DNA from: Campylorhamphus procurvoides
Taxonomy: Eukaryota > Chordata > Aves > Passeriformes > Dendrocolaptidae
Length of the DNA stretch: 64,000 nt
Reading direction: 5' to 3'
Assembly: GCA_013396655.1 (NCBI GenBank)
Contig: WBMV01006671.1
Location: 779,003 to 843,002 of the forward strand
Position numbers and translations under genes: made by a program. Below, in pieces: positions 42,157 through 54,454 of the stretch. Positions within the stretch are counted from its first letter, which is position 1. Every line of letters starts with the position of its first letter. The notes under the pieces are model-generated. The model saw only the letters and a list, made by a program, of their open reading frames with translations, was not told where the DNA came from and ran no database searches.

Positions 42157-45066
42157 TATTGATATTGCTCAGTCCTGTTACTTGCTACACAGAGCCCCGG
42201 CAGCTGAAATACTCCTTGATCCCATATCAGACACCCTTAGAGAGCTCCGTAGCATCCCATCACACAGCTTTTAATGGTCTCAAAGCTACAGCTTTGCAAG
42301 GAGACCAATAATGGTCTCTCTCTAGCCCAAAAACTCCAAGGGAATGAACAACTGGGCCAAAATTTATCTCTGGGCTAAGTGCTGCTAAAGCCACTCCATT
42401 TGGCTCCTGGTATTTTGGTAAAAAAAAAAAAGCAGCATGAGAAGAGCAAAATGGAAACAGCCACAATCTCGTTAATGAAGAGAACTTCTGAAATCACGAG
42501 AAAAGGAGTCACAGCTGTTTCAGATGTAATGTACAGCCATCTCAGCTGCTGAAAACAGCCTTCATTTTCTCTTTATTTTCTTCATTGCAAAGCATGCTCA
42601 GCTTCCCTTTGCGTGACAGTGCAGGCAAACACACCTGAACCTCCGAAACAATCCTGACAACGTGACCTCATCCAACACCTCAAGGATGCTCAGGGGTATC
42701 TGTTTATGGCACTAGCACACACTGAGATTTAGAGATAGGAAACGGGAGGTTTGTTTTCAAAATACTGTTTGCAACATACTAAAGACCAAGTTTCTGGGTT
42801 TCACCCTAGATGAGTATCACTTGTAACACAGTGCAAATAAATTTGCCACATCCTACTCTTTTGAACGCAGCTGATTAAGTAGTTATTAATCTGCTGCACC
42901 AAATCTATAGATTACATTAAAGACATCTGAGGAAGTTGAGCAGGTTGGAAGAGTACCCATTCTCTCTTTAGAAGGTCACTTGCAGCCATACCTGTAAAAT
43001 TTTCAACAGATTGAAAGAGTAGGGAAAGGAGGGGAAATTATACAAAATATTCATGAGAAGGCCTCCAGAATACAGCAGGGGTTTGAAATGTCAACATTCA
43101 AAATACCAACAAAACCAAGCCGAGACAGGAAACTAAAGGGCAGTGGAGAAAAACTCTCAAATGAGCTGATTCATCCCAAGACTGTGCAAGAAGCCACCAC
43201 AGCAGAGAAGCTGCTCACCAATCTACTCAAATGAATGCAATGCAACTCTCTGCTCCCATCTGTCCCCAAAGAAAGAGAGGAAAGCATTTGGAGATTCTTT
43301 ACTGTGAGTTAACATCCTGTTGAAGACTGTAAAATGTTAAAGCTGCTGACAGGTTTTTTTTCTCATAGTGCTTTTTCACAGCAAAGAAAACAGAGATACT
43401 TGCAGCTAATCCTGCTAACCTCTTGGTCAAGATATAAAACAACTTCCACTGTTAATCTTAGTGCCTTTGACCTCCTCAGGTAGAAAGAAATGAATTCTTA
43501 TAAAGTTGCACCCTGACCTTAGGCTGTGATACCCAGATTTACTTCCACGTCTCAAGGAGAGAGAGTCTCGTCCCTTCCCTCTCCAGGATACCTATCTGGT
43601 CTCAGCTCCTACATCTGAGCAGCTCCCAGTCTAGAACACTGTGGGACATAAGTGCATTGCCCATCAAAAGTTGGGTTTGGCTCCCCTCGTTTACTGCAAT
43701 GTCAGAAATGATCAGCTTTCTACAGAAAACAGATTCAGAAGTGAATGTCCCTTTCAGTAATACTGAAAGAAAGGCCAGCATTTAAGAGCATACCCTTAAT
43801 TTCTACCTTTATTATTAATTAAACAGTATGACTCTGTCCTCCCTGACCCCCAAAAATATTAAGGTCCCTTGAAACAGAGAAACTTTTGTGGTCACCTGGC
43901 AGTCCTGCTGATAGCCTTAGTAAGGAGGCAGTGGATCAGAAGAGTGAATGACATGCAGATCAGGGAAGATGCAGACTGGCAGGGTAGGGTAAGGAAGTCT
44001 CTGCTGGGGCTGAAGGCATCACCTCAGCCCTAATGCACAGCAGCTGCAGGATTGTACCAGCTAGAGCTGATAATCTCCTTGTCACTCCCTTCTCCTCCAA
44101 GTGAGGAGCTCTCTCATTCATATTCACTTGTGCATTCTCCCCTAGTACCTTCACTGACACAAATTCATGTTCTTGCACTATTTTAAGTCAGTAATAAAAT
44201 AAGCCTTCATTATTACTGTATAGTTCTACATCATGCACAGATCGGTGCTTTATTCTGTACCCTGTGTTTTGATACTATTTTATTATGCCACTGTGTATAG
44301 CAAACTTTGTGTGATCCTTCCTTGCCAGTTTTGACTCACAAAGGCTTGGCTTCGAAGTGAGGTCCATAAAATAGATGTAGTAGGCTTGTTGAAACAAATG
44401 ACAAAACAGTCAGAAGCTTTCCCCAGAGAAAGGCCAGCAGAAGACAAAGGTAGAAATATTTATGCAGTCACTAAGGGGCATTGGAAATGTGTTCTGAATA
44501 AACACTCATCTTCAGTATGCAAGTACCATTGCCTTTGCTGTCTCCCAAAGATCAGCGAGAATGGAAATCAATGATGCTGCCTTGTTAGAAAACACAAATC
44601 AAAGCACCAGTGACTTTGTAAAATCCCTTCTGTCACTTTGACCTTCTAGTGCCAGGCAGCTCCACAGATTCATTACCGTTCATTGTAATGTCTAAAGAAA
44701 AAATCAGCAGCACAACTATTTGAGAGCAACACACAAGCAGTGGGAATCAGAAAAACAGCCAGGAAATGGAGCCTACGAAAAGAAAGGAGAATCCCATGAA
44801 AGGATGCTCACACTGCCTTGAGGGCTGCATCCTCTCTTCTGTCAATCCTGTTGTTGCCCAGCTGCACCTACTGTTTCCTATTGAGAGCCTGGTTCTCTCC
44901 TTGCCCAGTTAGTCATGCTGAGAGCTGTGGCTGCAGCTCCTACAGTTGCACCTTCACCAGGGACACCAGCAGGGTTAAATATCATAAGTATAGTGGGAAA
45001 CACCAGAGCACCCCTCTTTCAGAGTATCTCTTCTAAGAAAGCAGTGGGATGGGGGGTAGTACTAAC

Positions 45067-45105
45067 CTGAGTCTCCAAGCTGGTGTAGGGACTAGGAGGT
45101 TCAAT
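45067..45105 (-). CDS. XYLT1: XYLT1 exon 2, a 39-nt microexon
   Basis: In the sense strand a pyrimidine-rich tract (tttctgtctgctctctttgtag) ends in AG and is followed by 39 nt encoding IEPPSPYTSLETQ, then a gttagt donor (45066-45061). The human protein has exactly 13 residues at this point, ending PSPLITLETQ, directly before DGYFSHRP. The length, PSP, LETQ ending, frame and splice sites all agree, and the next exon in the sense direction (6811-6283) begins with DGYF. Both ends are phase 0, so skipping the exon would remove 13 stem residues without a frameshift. The donor has T at +3 (gttagt rather than gtaagt or gtgagt), which is weaker than that of exon 3. Simple open-frame searches miss it because of its size. 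The first residues (IEP against human DPH) differ, as expected for a fast-evolving stem. Confidence 0.9.
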
Positions 45106-45424
45106 CTACAAAGAGAGCAGACAGAAACAGCCATTACTCTGGAATAGTGGAAAAGAAGGTGTTCTGAGCTGTTACTGCTCCAAAGTAGTGATATTGGCAA
45201 CAAACACACCTGCTTGAACAAGGATGGCAGAGGGGGTTGTTTGTTTTAAGAGTTACCACTTTTCCAGACATCTGGAAATCACACAGAAATTACAGAATCT
45301 TTACAATAGTTTGATGAGCAAAAAATGTTGCAGTAAGAGTATACCAGAGACATATTAGTTAGAGAACAACTCAAGCCCACATGCACGCCCTGGTATCTTT
45401 GATTTAATCCTCTTTTACATTTTT

Positions 45425-45510
45425 AGATTACGACTGACGGGGTTTAGATTAGATTAATACTTGACTGGTGGTGAATTTCAAGGCATTAGAACCTTTCCAG
45501 AAAGCTGATC
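45425..45510 (+). mobile_element. Possible CR1 3'-region remnant
   Basis: 'ggggtttagattagatta...ctggtggtgaatt...gcattagaacctttccagaaagctga' resembles, in order, the CR1 sense 3' region (a GGTTTAGATTAGAT block, a GGGTGGTGA block, then a CACTGGAACAGG...CCAGAGAAGCTG block), with gaps. It may be an old copy, but chance similarity is not excluded. It lies about 320 nt upstream of XYLT1 exon 2 in the sense direction. Confidence 0.35.
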
Positions 45511-48500
45511 AGGACTTGATGAAAGGATTGGCGACATCCTTGGCAAAAGTGTTCCTCCCAACAGCTACAATTAGCTGTGGGGTTATTTTGTTCTCCATTA
45601 AAACTTTATCCTCATGAATGTCCCCCTCCAGCTCTGCACATTATAATGCAAGTCCACTCTGAATTTTCTGCAGTCTGGCATCTTCCTTGGTGTCAAAATC
45701 TGAACTTTTAGCTTGGCCACAGGATTCAAACCTCATTAAAAAGCTTCTAAACACAAAAGTACAAAAATGGTCTATTTAGCCTGTTAATTAAAAGGTTAGA
45801 AAGAGATAACATCCCTATAGGAGACTCCATCATTAGTGTTCCAGAATTGGCACTCACAAGCAAAATCCTTAAAGAAACATCTTTTAAAGCATAAGGGACA
45901 TTTAAAACCTCAGTCTTGATGGTTCAGGACCTCTGTAAGGTCTTGCTTTCTACATCCTGTTTAATTGAAAAGCCTAACAGAGTGGAACCAGGTCAGTTGT
46001 GCTTGCTCTTAAATCCATCACATCTGCCTAAACTTTTAGTTTAGTAAATTCTTGTCTATTAGATAATCAGGCTCCTGAGACTAATTTTGAGTCACTGTGA
46101 TTCTCACTTTGGCTAAATCACAGAATAGAGTGAAAAAAAATAATCTGGCTTTCCTGCAAAAAACCCTATATATTCCTTTTATTTTTTAATCATGCCTATA
46201 AAGCAGGTTTTCTTTTAATAATCCCCTAAATATACTAATGAAGAAACAAGCTATCAACCCAGGGGAAAAAAGTTAAGGAGGAAATAGGCCTTGAAACCCT
46301 TGATACACCTTTCCTTCACCCAGCAAGTTAGGAATTAGGGACCACACTGTGCCCAGGTGAAAAAGCCCACAGTTACCTCTGCCATACTGCCAACTTAGAA
46401 CAGATGGATTAAAGATTACATTTAACACCAGAGTACCATTATGACACAGATAGATATTATCTGACGACTGGCCAAGTGGCACCAAGACTGCAAGGAAACT
46501 GAGAAACCTCTTTGAAATTCAAATATCATGTCATCAGCTAAGCTTGGGGTGGGGAGAGGGGATCATCTGAAGGTGAGAGATGAGGTGAGAGGTCTCTCAT
46601 CCTTGGATGGTCTTACTCTAAAACAAAAGATGACAGCCCTCACAGCTCTTCTCTTACTTAGTGGGGATAAAACTCATCTGTTTTGCAGCTGGACTCCAAG
46701 TAATGCTAGTTTGGTCACAACATTGTCCTACACAGTCCCACTCACATTTATATCATAGCAGGAAGATCACAATACTGGCAGGTGTGCATGTCAGATAGAA
46801 TACAAAACATGTTTAAATGAAAAAGCAAAATACTACTGTTACAAAGAGCAGCCCAGCTGCACAGGCTCCCCTTTGGGAGATCATCTGGATTTTCTCAGTC
46901 GATGCCAATTTGATTGCAGACAAAAGCTTTTTCAACAAGCACTGTTCACTTCCAAATGACAATATTTCTATAAGAGGAAGTAGCTACTGTATGTATAAAA
47001 CATCCTGGAAAGATTAGGGGATTCCTGTAAAAGATAAGGCTTCAGACTATTTAAAGGCCAGACAAACTAAGTCCAATACTTGCTGAACAGAAAAGATTTC
47101 TTACGGTAATTACTAATTTCAAAAAGTTTCTCGACTAAAGAAAGTTGCAAATATAAATGCAATTCTCCTCTTTAGGCAAAGAAATAAAGAAGCTGAGGAG
47201 GGAGAAGGAAGGAGGACATCAACATAGTCAAATTCAGTTTTCAACTGCAAAATACAGTTTTAAAATTAGAGCTCAATGTCAGCAACTTAAAAGAAAGATT
47301 CTCACTCTAACTGAAAGAATGAGACACATTCTTAAAATCAGCTGCCTATTAGCAATGCCAAATAAACGCCACATTTGGGTAAATCCCAGTGTTCTCCTCC
47401 AAGTCGTGTTCATTGCCTGATGTGCAGTTATGGATGGCAAAGGGCAGAGGAACAGCCCATGTGTGAGAGATGAGGGCACACACCTTTTTTTAAGGTACAG
47501 CCTCTGTGCTTTGTCCAACCTGCCTGCTCTCCTTGACTGTGAACTGCTAATGAAAGGTCTGAGTCAGAGAGCAAAGTTATCGCTCATCCATGTCTGCACA
47601 CGGAAACACTTAGGAACAAATGGCAGAACAACCAGCACTGAGCTGAACTGAGCCAAGTTCCTCTTAAGTTCTACCAGTTTTCAAGAGCCTGACACAGCAC
47701 CACAAGACCTGTGACACCTAAACCCCAGGGACATCAGCAATCTCCCCATCTGAAATTTCAGACTGCCATTTTTCAAGTGCTATGGATCATTAATCTCCAC
47801 TGCTTGTGATCAGATGAAATCTGTAGTGGAATTGGAGTGTGAACAGTATGACAGCACTGTATTAACAGCACAACACATTAATTACCATTAAAGATTGATC
47901 AGGATAAGGCTCTGTTTACTACTGAAAGGTGACACTGAGAACAGCAACTCTGGTTTGGGGTTGGGTTACTGTGTTTTTCATAAAGGGTTAATGTTGCACT
48001 CCCATACAGGAAAGAGACAGATGTTTTCACAGACATTGCAACCTTCCCAAAACAAAACTAAAGAATAGGAAGACTCAGAGGAACCGATCAATATTCCAAA
48101 GTCATATGAGAAAAATGAGAGCAACCTCTTAATGTCAAGGACCTTGACCACAAGACATGTCTCTCCCCCATGCCACAGAAATGGTTTTCTAGCACAGTTT
48201 CAAGAGACATCAGGTTTGAATATGGTAACTCAGCCTAAGCCTCAATCCAATCACACATGATCTAAGCCTGCCTGCAGCGAGGCCCAGTGCTCAGACTCAG
48301 CAGAGTTCTGGACCCATTGCTGGAGACAAACCTTCTGCCTGCTGCCCCTTCACCACTTCTGGACTGTGCCCCCTCTAGTTCCTGTGCAGCTCTGCTCAGC
48401 TTTGATGACAGTGACAGGAACTTGAAAGAGTTTTTCATACTTGATGAGCTATTTTCACTTAGTTTCTACTCACTTCCCTCCATGTCTGGTGGCAGACCTG

Positions 48501-49182
48501 AACCCTGTGTGGCTTTGCACAGGTCAGTGGCCCCCCAGCAGTGCCAGTCACAGGCACCCTCACCCCAAACCACAGCACTCACACTGCAGCAATTTTTCCA
48601 CATTTTGTGCAGCTGGACCCTGAGACACACAGGGGAACCAAACCAGTCTGAAAAGTTCCTTTTTAGCTTTATTTATTTGTTTTGTGTCGCTTTACAACTG
48701 AATCAGTTCTTTCACTCAGCTCATGACACAAGGCAAAGAGAGCTGTACTGGCACAGCAGAGAGGTGGCCAGCAAAGCCAGGAGGGGGAGGATACGAAGGA
48801 AGAACCAGCAGTTAGGGACAGGGTAAGAAGGCAAGCAGCAGTAACAAATGCCAGCATCACCACCAGATACTTCTTCCCACGAAACCACAGTTTCAGACAA
48901 AAACACAAAACATTCACCTAAAAGTGACATTTTACACGTCCTCTCCAATTGCTCCGTTGCCTGCAAGGCAGGACCACATAATAGTGGCTCCCTGTGTGGG
49001 CAGGGCTGTTTTTACAACTCACAGTTGAGGGTTACAGCTATCCCAGGGCACCATGGCTTCATCTCTTCTGCTGACTCATTTTATGACCCAGGGGTTTGTT
49101 AGCCTGCCAGCCTGTGGTTTTTATCCTACACTCAAATTTGGCTCTAAACCTTTGTCTATTCACACAAACAAAAAACTAAAAC

Positions 49183-49247
49183 AAAAACAACTGGATTGGA
49201 AGGGACCGTCCACCTCCCCATCTTTCTGCCATCTCTCCACTAGTGAG
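49183..49247 (-). mobile_element. Possible CR1 3'-end remnant
   Basis: 'ggattggaagggacc' followed by 'ctgccat' and 'ccactag' preserves the order of landmarks in the antisense CR1 3' end (GGTTGGAAGGGACC, CTGCCATGGG, CCACTAGACC). The intervening sequence is poorly conserved, so the call is weak. Confidence 0.35.
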
Positions 49248-49651
49248 GGGGAACACAAGTCAGCTAACACCCCACACATCCTATGGATGGTGGTGGCACA
49301 AGTGCCCTGGAGCAGCACCCGGGGCACCAACACTCAGAGTTTCCCTGCAGACATGTCCCTGCAATGAAACCCAGCATCTTATTCCAGGAAGTGTTCAGTA
49401 ACCTTAATGGCAACCCTCAGACATGTCACATCAACAGCTGCCTCTACACCACCAGCTACCTCACACACACCAACTTATTTTGGGAAGAGTGACTTCCCAG
49501 TAGTGCCAGTACTGGGAGTCTGGACAGGAGGTGCCAGGCAGGGGACAGGAAATTCTGAAGTCACCCAGAAAATGCTCTTGCAGATCTGATTTTTATCACA
49601 CTGCCCACCATCAGAAGCTGCAGAAACGCTTGTGAAGGGTAAGCATTTTCA

Positions 49652-49699
49652 GGGTGGTCTGGGGGGCACTAGCTTGACTTTTTTTGGGGGGAGGGGGGG
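49652..49699. repeat. G-run cluster
   Basis: Contains GGG, then GGGGGG (49661-49666), then GGGGGG-A-GGGGGGG (49686-49699) on the plus strand. The last pair alone could supply four G-triplets. It is a simple-sequence feature in intron 1. Confidence 0.8.
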
Positions 49700-51229
49700 T
49701 GTCTTTGGATAACTTCAAAGGCTCCATAACAATGGTTGCATGAATAGGAGGACATAGAAAGGACTTGCTAGTACTAATGTACCCAAGAGCCCCACTGTAT
49801 CATTTCAAGCAAATACACCAATTCCATAGAAATATCAGCTTGTCATAACCACATAAATCATAATTTTATTATTTCTGCTGGACATCTTAACACACATCCA
49901 GGAGGGTCTAGTACACAGGTGTAAAAGTTATTATTATTCTTCCACCATAAGGCAGCAGAAGAAAGGAAAAGTGTTACAGAGAATGTTTCCTATGATGCAT
50001 TAAGAACAATTATTCAATGAAAGACTGATCTTGAAATGCCAAGACACAGGAAATTAGCACATTTGCACCATTTTTCCCCCCACTGACACTGTTCAAATGA
50101 ATAGTGGCTCTCAGGAAGAAATTACTGTGCTATCAATACACCAATTTTTCCACCACTTAGTACAGCTGCAATGGTCTGGAAACAAACATTTAGTAAAGAA
50201 AGGACTCCAGCTCCAGGCAAGTAGTGGCAGAGGCCAAGCCCAAAGCACATACATCTTCACCTTACACAAACTAACAGTGCAGAAAAGGGGCAGCCAACCT
50301 GTCTGCCCCGCAAGCCGCATACCTGAATTTTCATATGACAAAGAGCCATCATGTCCATTGACGAGACAGAAGGGAGCAGAGGGCAGATGGAACATGCATG
50401 CAATGACAAAAGCTCCCAAGGAGCAGGAACACCAAAGGTTGTAGTTGGCATGAAGCAACACCCTGGGACAAGCAGCAGGGCCAGGCTGAGCCCTGATTGC
50501 TGCCTCTCTTCCTCCATCAGCAAGGACTCGTGTCCCCCAGTAACCCAGTGCCAGCACAGTCCCACTGCTGCTCGTGCAGTGTTGGGGCAGGACAGCAGCA
50601 CCTTCTCAAGAGCCTGAGAGCCACCACCTGCTACATCTGGTACAGACCCCAGCTCAGGTCTCAGCCCTGCTCTGAGCCCCATGTGTGGCACTGACAGACA
50701 CTGAAGCCCCAGGAGAAGGGAGAACTCACACAGTGAAGCCACAACGCAGACACCTTCCAGAGGCTCCTCTCTGAGCCACCAGTGACAAGATGTGGCTGTG
50801 GTAGAGGTGGAGCAACCCCATTCCAATGTGCCGGGTGGTCCTGCAGCTCCTGCGAGTTCTCAGGATGCCAGAATGGGCAGAGCCTGCTCCAAAACACTGA
50901 GCTGCAATTAGTGTGCTCACTTCTAATAGCCTCACTGGTACACAGCTTAACAAACCTGTCCTTCAGTAGCAACGTGAGCCCACGTGGCCTCTGCCAGCCC
51001 TTAATTTTGACAAATGAAGTGTTTGTGTGGCCAAATTGCAGAACTGATCCTAACTAAAAACAAACCACTGGGGCAAAATGTATTTACACAAGATCACAAG
51101 ATCTGGTTTGCTGAGAAGCTAGAATGGGAGGCATCTTAAGCCAGGGCATCCACTAACATTTAAGACACAAAATTTTATGATCAGCTCCATAAAACTACTA
51201 TCTTGGTCAACACCCTTAAGTACACAATA

Positions 51230-51420
51230 CAGGCTTTAGACCATCAAAACTCTCCCTAACATTCTGGGCTACCCCATCACCTCTCCTTCCTTGACTATCC
51301 CTTCTGAAGATTTCATGGCCATCCACTGCACCACTCAGTTGTGTCAGTCACCATGTTTCTGTGATGGCAACTTTATCACAGTTTTCCTGCTGCATCCTTT
51401 GAGTTATTCTCAAATTCTTA
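51230..51420 (-). mobile_element. CR1 LINE fragment, ORF2 endonuclease domain, degenerate
   Basis: Translation of the minus strand gives a frame containing CDKVAITETW, then a TGA where CR1 elements usually have a second Trp, then GHEIFRRDSQGRRGDGVAQ and VRES. These are the signature motifs of the apurinic-like endonuclease domain of CR1 ORF2 (ITETWW, and the RRDRQGRRGGGVA-like block). The match fades on both sides. The in-frame stop and flanking decay mark it as an inactive relic. Its orientation matches XYLT1 transcription. Confidence 0.85.
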
Positions 51421-52068
51421 GTTTTTTAGCACACCTAGAAAAGTGTCCCGGGTAGAATATATTAGCGATAAACAAGAATGAGAACATAAATACATTGTAA
51501 TTAGCTGCAATCCTTTAGAAGAAGATGTTGACCAAATAAGGCTGGAGTACAGGTGGGAAGAAACAAACAACAGAAAGACACCTACTAAAAGGGGAAAGGA
51601 CACATGCAGCTAAAATGTGAAAAATACGAACTCTACAGAGATACCATGTGCAGTACAAAAATTCAAGACAAAATAGGAAAATCTGAGATCAAGACCCCAA
51701 ATGTTTATAGCTTTTATGCCCACTCCAAGTGCATTCGGGGTTCTGTATGGATTACAGAGGGGTCCAGAGAACCCAAGTTACTAAGAACCAAAATAGCATA
51801 CCAGTGAGTAACTTTAGAAGCACATACTTGAGTGTGGCACAGGTTTATCCTCCTTGCCATACTGGAAAAGTTCCTCCATGTGAAAGAAAAGGTGTTAGAA
51901 GGCATTTGGAAACTAAGCCTAGAATAACAGTATTAGAAATGTGAAGAGGCCTGAGCTGCCAGGTCATTTCTACTCCATCACAGCACAAACAGTAGATAAA
52001 GATGGCACTTTCATGTTTTCTTAACGTGCAACAAGTCAGCAAGACTTGAAACACCTGTGCCTAGCTAC

Positions 52069-52476
52069 TTAGCCTTTGATTTGATACAGCTTGGTGAAGA
52101 TTACCCCCTCTGTGCTGAGGTACACACCAACTGGTAGAACAGAAAGCTCAGGAGGAAAAGCTGATGTGCCCAGTGTCTCCTGTACACCAGCTCTGGGTAT
52201 TTCTCCACCAGAAACAACTGCAGTCTCTTTAGTAGGTGACGGCTTTGGTAAAAACTGCTCTAATCCTTGGCAACTAAAATAAATCAGTGTAGCTACTTCA
52301 AAGACAAAAAGCTGAGGGTCTGCCCAGGACTTGGGCACAGCATATGCATCTTCTCCCAAATGAACAATCACGTGTTTATCCAGCAGTTGAAGAGCAGTTC
52401 AGTCAAAATCTAAGCTTTTCCACAAAGATAAAACTGTTTTCTTGTCTGCAGGAGTTTTACAGAAAACTATAGTCAT
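52069..52476 (-). pseudogene. Unidentified coding-like frame with one internal stop
   Basis: From an ATG at 52476 a 136-codon minus-strand frame runs to a TAA at 52071-52069, broken once by TGA at 52401-52399 (a likely CGA to TGA change). The 100 codons from 52371 have strong three-base periodicity: by my count G occupies codon position 1 in 38 codons, position 2 in 14 and position 3 in 21, which is typical of real coding sequence. The translation reads like a folded protein (for example LQLLDKHVIVHLGEDAYAVP, then KSWADPQLFVFE). I could not assign it to any family. It runs in the same direction as XYLT1. It could be an eroded processed pseudogene, a fossil transposon or retroelement domain, or an unannotated exon. 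A polyA tail and clear splice sites were not found. Chance is still possible, since windows this size contain many 100-codon frames. Confidence 0.4.
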
Positions 52477-54454
52477 TTACACAACCTGAACTACTGCAAG
52501 ACCTACTATTCCTTAGCTTGTAAAAACAGGCAGTGCCCAGACATAACCCAGAACTCCCAAATACTTCCATACAAACCATTACCCAAAATAAATCCATATC
52601 ATCTTACCAAACATTTAAGCCTCAGATTGAATCTTCTGTCTATCAAATACTGTTCTAGTTACAAATGAAGTTGATATTATCCCTGTCTTTGGAGGTTTTT
52701 CCCACCTGAAAAGTCTCTGCTGTTGTTACCAGCTCAGCACAGACCCCTGAGCTCAGGCAGGGCCAGCGATGGCAGATGCAGATCGCAGCAGGGAGCTCTC
52801 TCAGATGTCTGTAAAGTATGTCTGACCACAGAGATGCTGCTCTCCAAGTACTGCTTTGACATTTCGAATAAGTCAGCTCCCCAGGCCAGACATGCTGTCT
52901 CACAGGTACGAGCAGAAGACAGTTAATGTTTTAACTTATTAACTCCAGGCAGACTTATCTTTCAGCCCCGACACCCCACTACAGTACAGATGCTCTGACA
53001 CCACTTTTCCAGTCTGTGCTTAAGAATGATGATCTGACTGACTCAGAGCAAGGGTCAACCATCCTGCTTTCCTTAATAATTTATTAATAGCTGGCAGGAG
53101 TGATGGCTTTGCTGCATTGTTCAGCTGTCCTAACAAACTGCACAGTTTGTTTCAGGAAGCAAATTAATTTCATCATGAAATGCAAGTGTAAAAAAGACAA
53201 GGAATATTAATCTAATGGATGAATACAACTGGGCTGTTGAGAGATAGCAAAGTGTACCAGATGATACTGAAAAAGATCTTTTCATCCCATGCCCCACCTC
53301 ATCTCTGAAAACCCCACAGCTCCTCACTGCTGTGAACTGCAGCTTTGGGCCCACTTCCCCAGTGGATGCTGCTGTGGAAGCCTCTGAGGGCACCCCAGGA
53401 GGTACAGCCTGGGGATGATTTTGAGTATAATTAAACTCATGGATGTGAGTTATTTGTAGTTCCAGGCATGGAATGGCAAAAGAAAAGAGAAAAATTATAC
53501 ATGTGCTTATGCAACATTTAAATAGAGCTAGAGGAATCTGTATTTGTAGAGTAACCAACTGTTTTAAAAAGCTACATAAAAAAGCACATGGAAGGAGATG
53601 TTAATTCTGTTCAGTCTATAAGCACTGCATTTAAAGGAAAAAGAATGCCCTGGCTGACAACCACTCCAGTCATCATCTGTTACGAGAACAAGCTGCTTGA
53701 ATATTATCTGAAACAGGACATGGTTTAAAAAAATCAGCAGGAAGGTTTTGACCGAATTCAAAGATCAGGCTCATTTCGAGTTTCCAGACAAGTGAGTTAC
53801 CACAAGAAAGGAACATGTTTAAGACTTAAAAGAACAGCTCAGGAGAACAGACTTCAGGCACAGCCAGCTCCAAAGCTGAGCCAGGCACTGCTATGGTGTG
53901 AACACAGGTCAGCCAGTCGGCAGAAGGGCTGCAAGTCTCACTTGTAGCTATCACAGGCAATCGAGCTGGAAATCCGTCTCAAAGCATTCGGAAAAGAGAG
54001 AGATACGGTGGGCCAGCTTAAGTGGTGTTGGCATAACCCCAGTTACAATAACAACAAAAAGCAAGCGCTGTTTCACCAGATTCTGCACTGCACACAGAAA
54101 AAGACACCCACGTGTTCCTGCTCTCAAGGTAGAGCAAAGCACGGCTGTTCGGTGGCAGCCACGCTGTGGAGTCACCCAAGAGCAGCAGCTTCAGCTCTTC
54201 CCCATCCTGAACCCTCCTGCAACCACCCAGGGCCCTTCCAGAGAGGGGCATGGCCTCGCACACAGCCAGGGCTATGCCTGAGTTTTTCCATCCCGCTATT
54301 CACATGAGCAGGATCTTTCAAAAGAATCAACTGAGGACACCAAAGGACTGGGAACACAGCCCTAGGTCTTTTAGGAGGAAAATGAAAAAGAAAGAAAAAA
54401 AAAAGGCAAGGGTAAGTCAGCTTTGTTAAGAAAATCCAGCTAAAAATCTTGAGG

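Larger units (their letters stand above)
6812..45066 (-). other. XYLT1: XYLT1 intron 2, complete (38,255 nt)
   Basis: Bounded by the gttagt donor after exon 2 and the tttatag acceptor before exon 3, so it is a phase 0 GT-AG intron. I found no further XYLT1 exon and no convincing nested gene. Contents by stretch: 6812-9077 nothing recognised; 9078-9186 CR1 fragment; 9187-27657 unique AT-rich DNA with a 9-bp hairpin at 9978, a short (CA)7 at 13759 and a few stretches resembling conserved non-coding DNA; 27658-27755 A/C-rich tract; 27756-36470 nothing recognised; 36472-36578 small tandem and inverted repeats; 36580-42090 mostly unique, with a locally GC-rich patch near 38.86-39.03 kb; 42100-42155 poly-T and G-run tract; 42156-45066 nothing recognised. 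Open frames of 60-140 codons here show no family resemblance. Confidence 0.88.

Noticed and set aside
43270..43310. 'gagattctttactgtgag', similar to a CR1 3' segment
   Set aside because: Only about 15 matching bases with no continuing similarity on either side.
48287..48826. 179-codon plus-strand open frame
   Set aside because: No recognisable domain, Ser/Leu/Pro-rich composition typical of chance frames in GC-richer intronic DNA, and antisense to XYLT1.
50257..50826. 189-codon minus-strand open frame, the second-longest in the intronic part
   Set aside because: Overlaps several other frames on both strands in a locally GC-rich patch where stops are rare. Cys/Leu/Ser-rich translation without a family resemblance.
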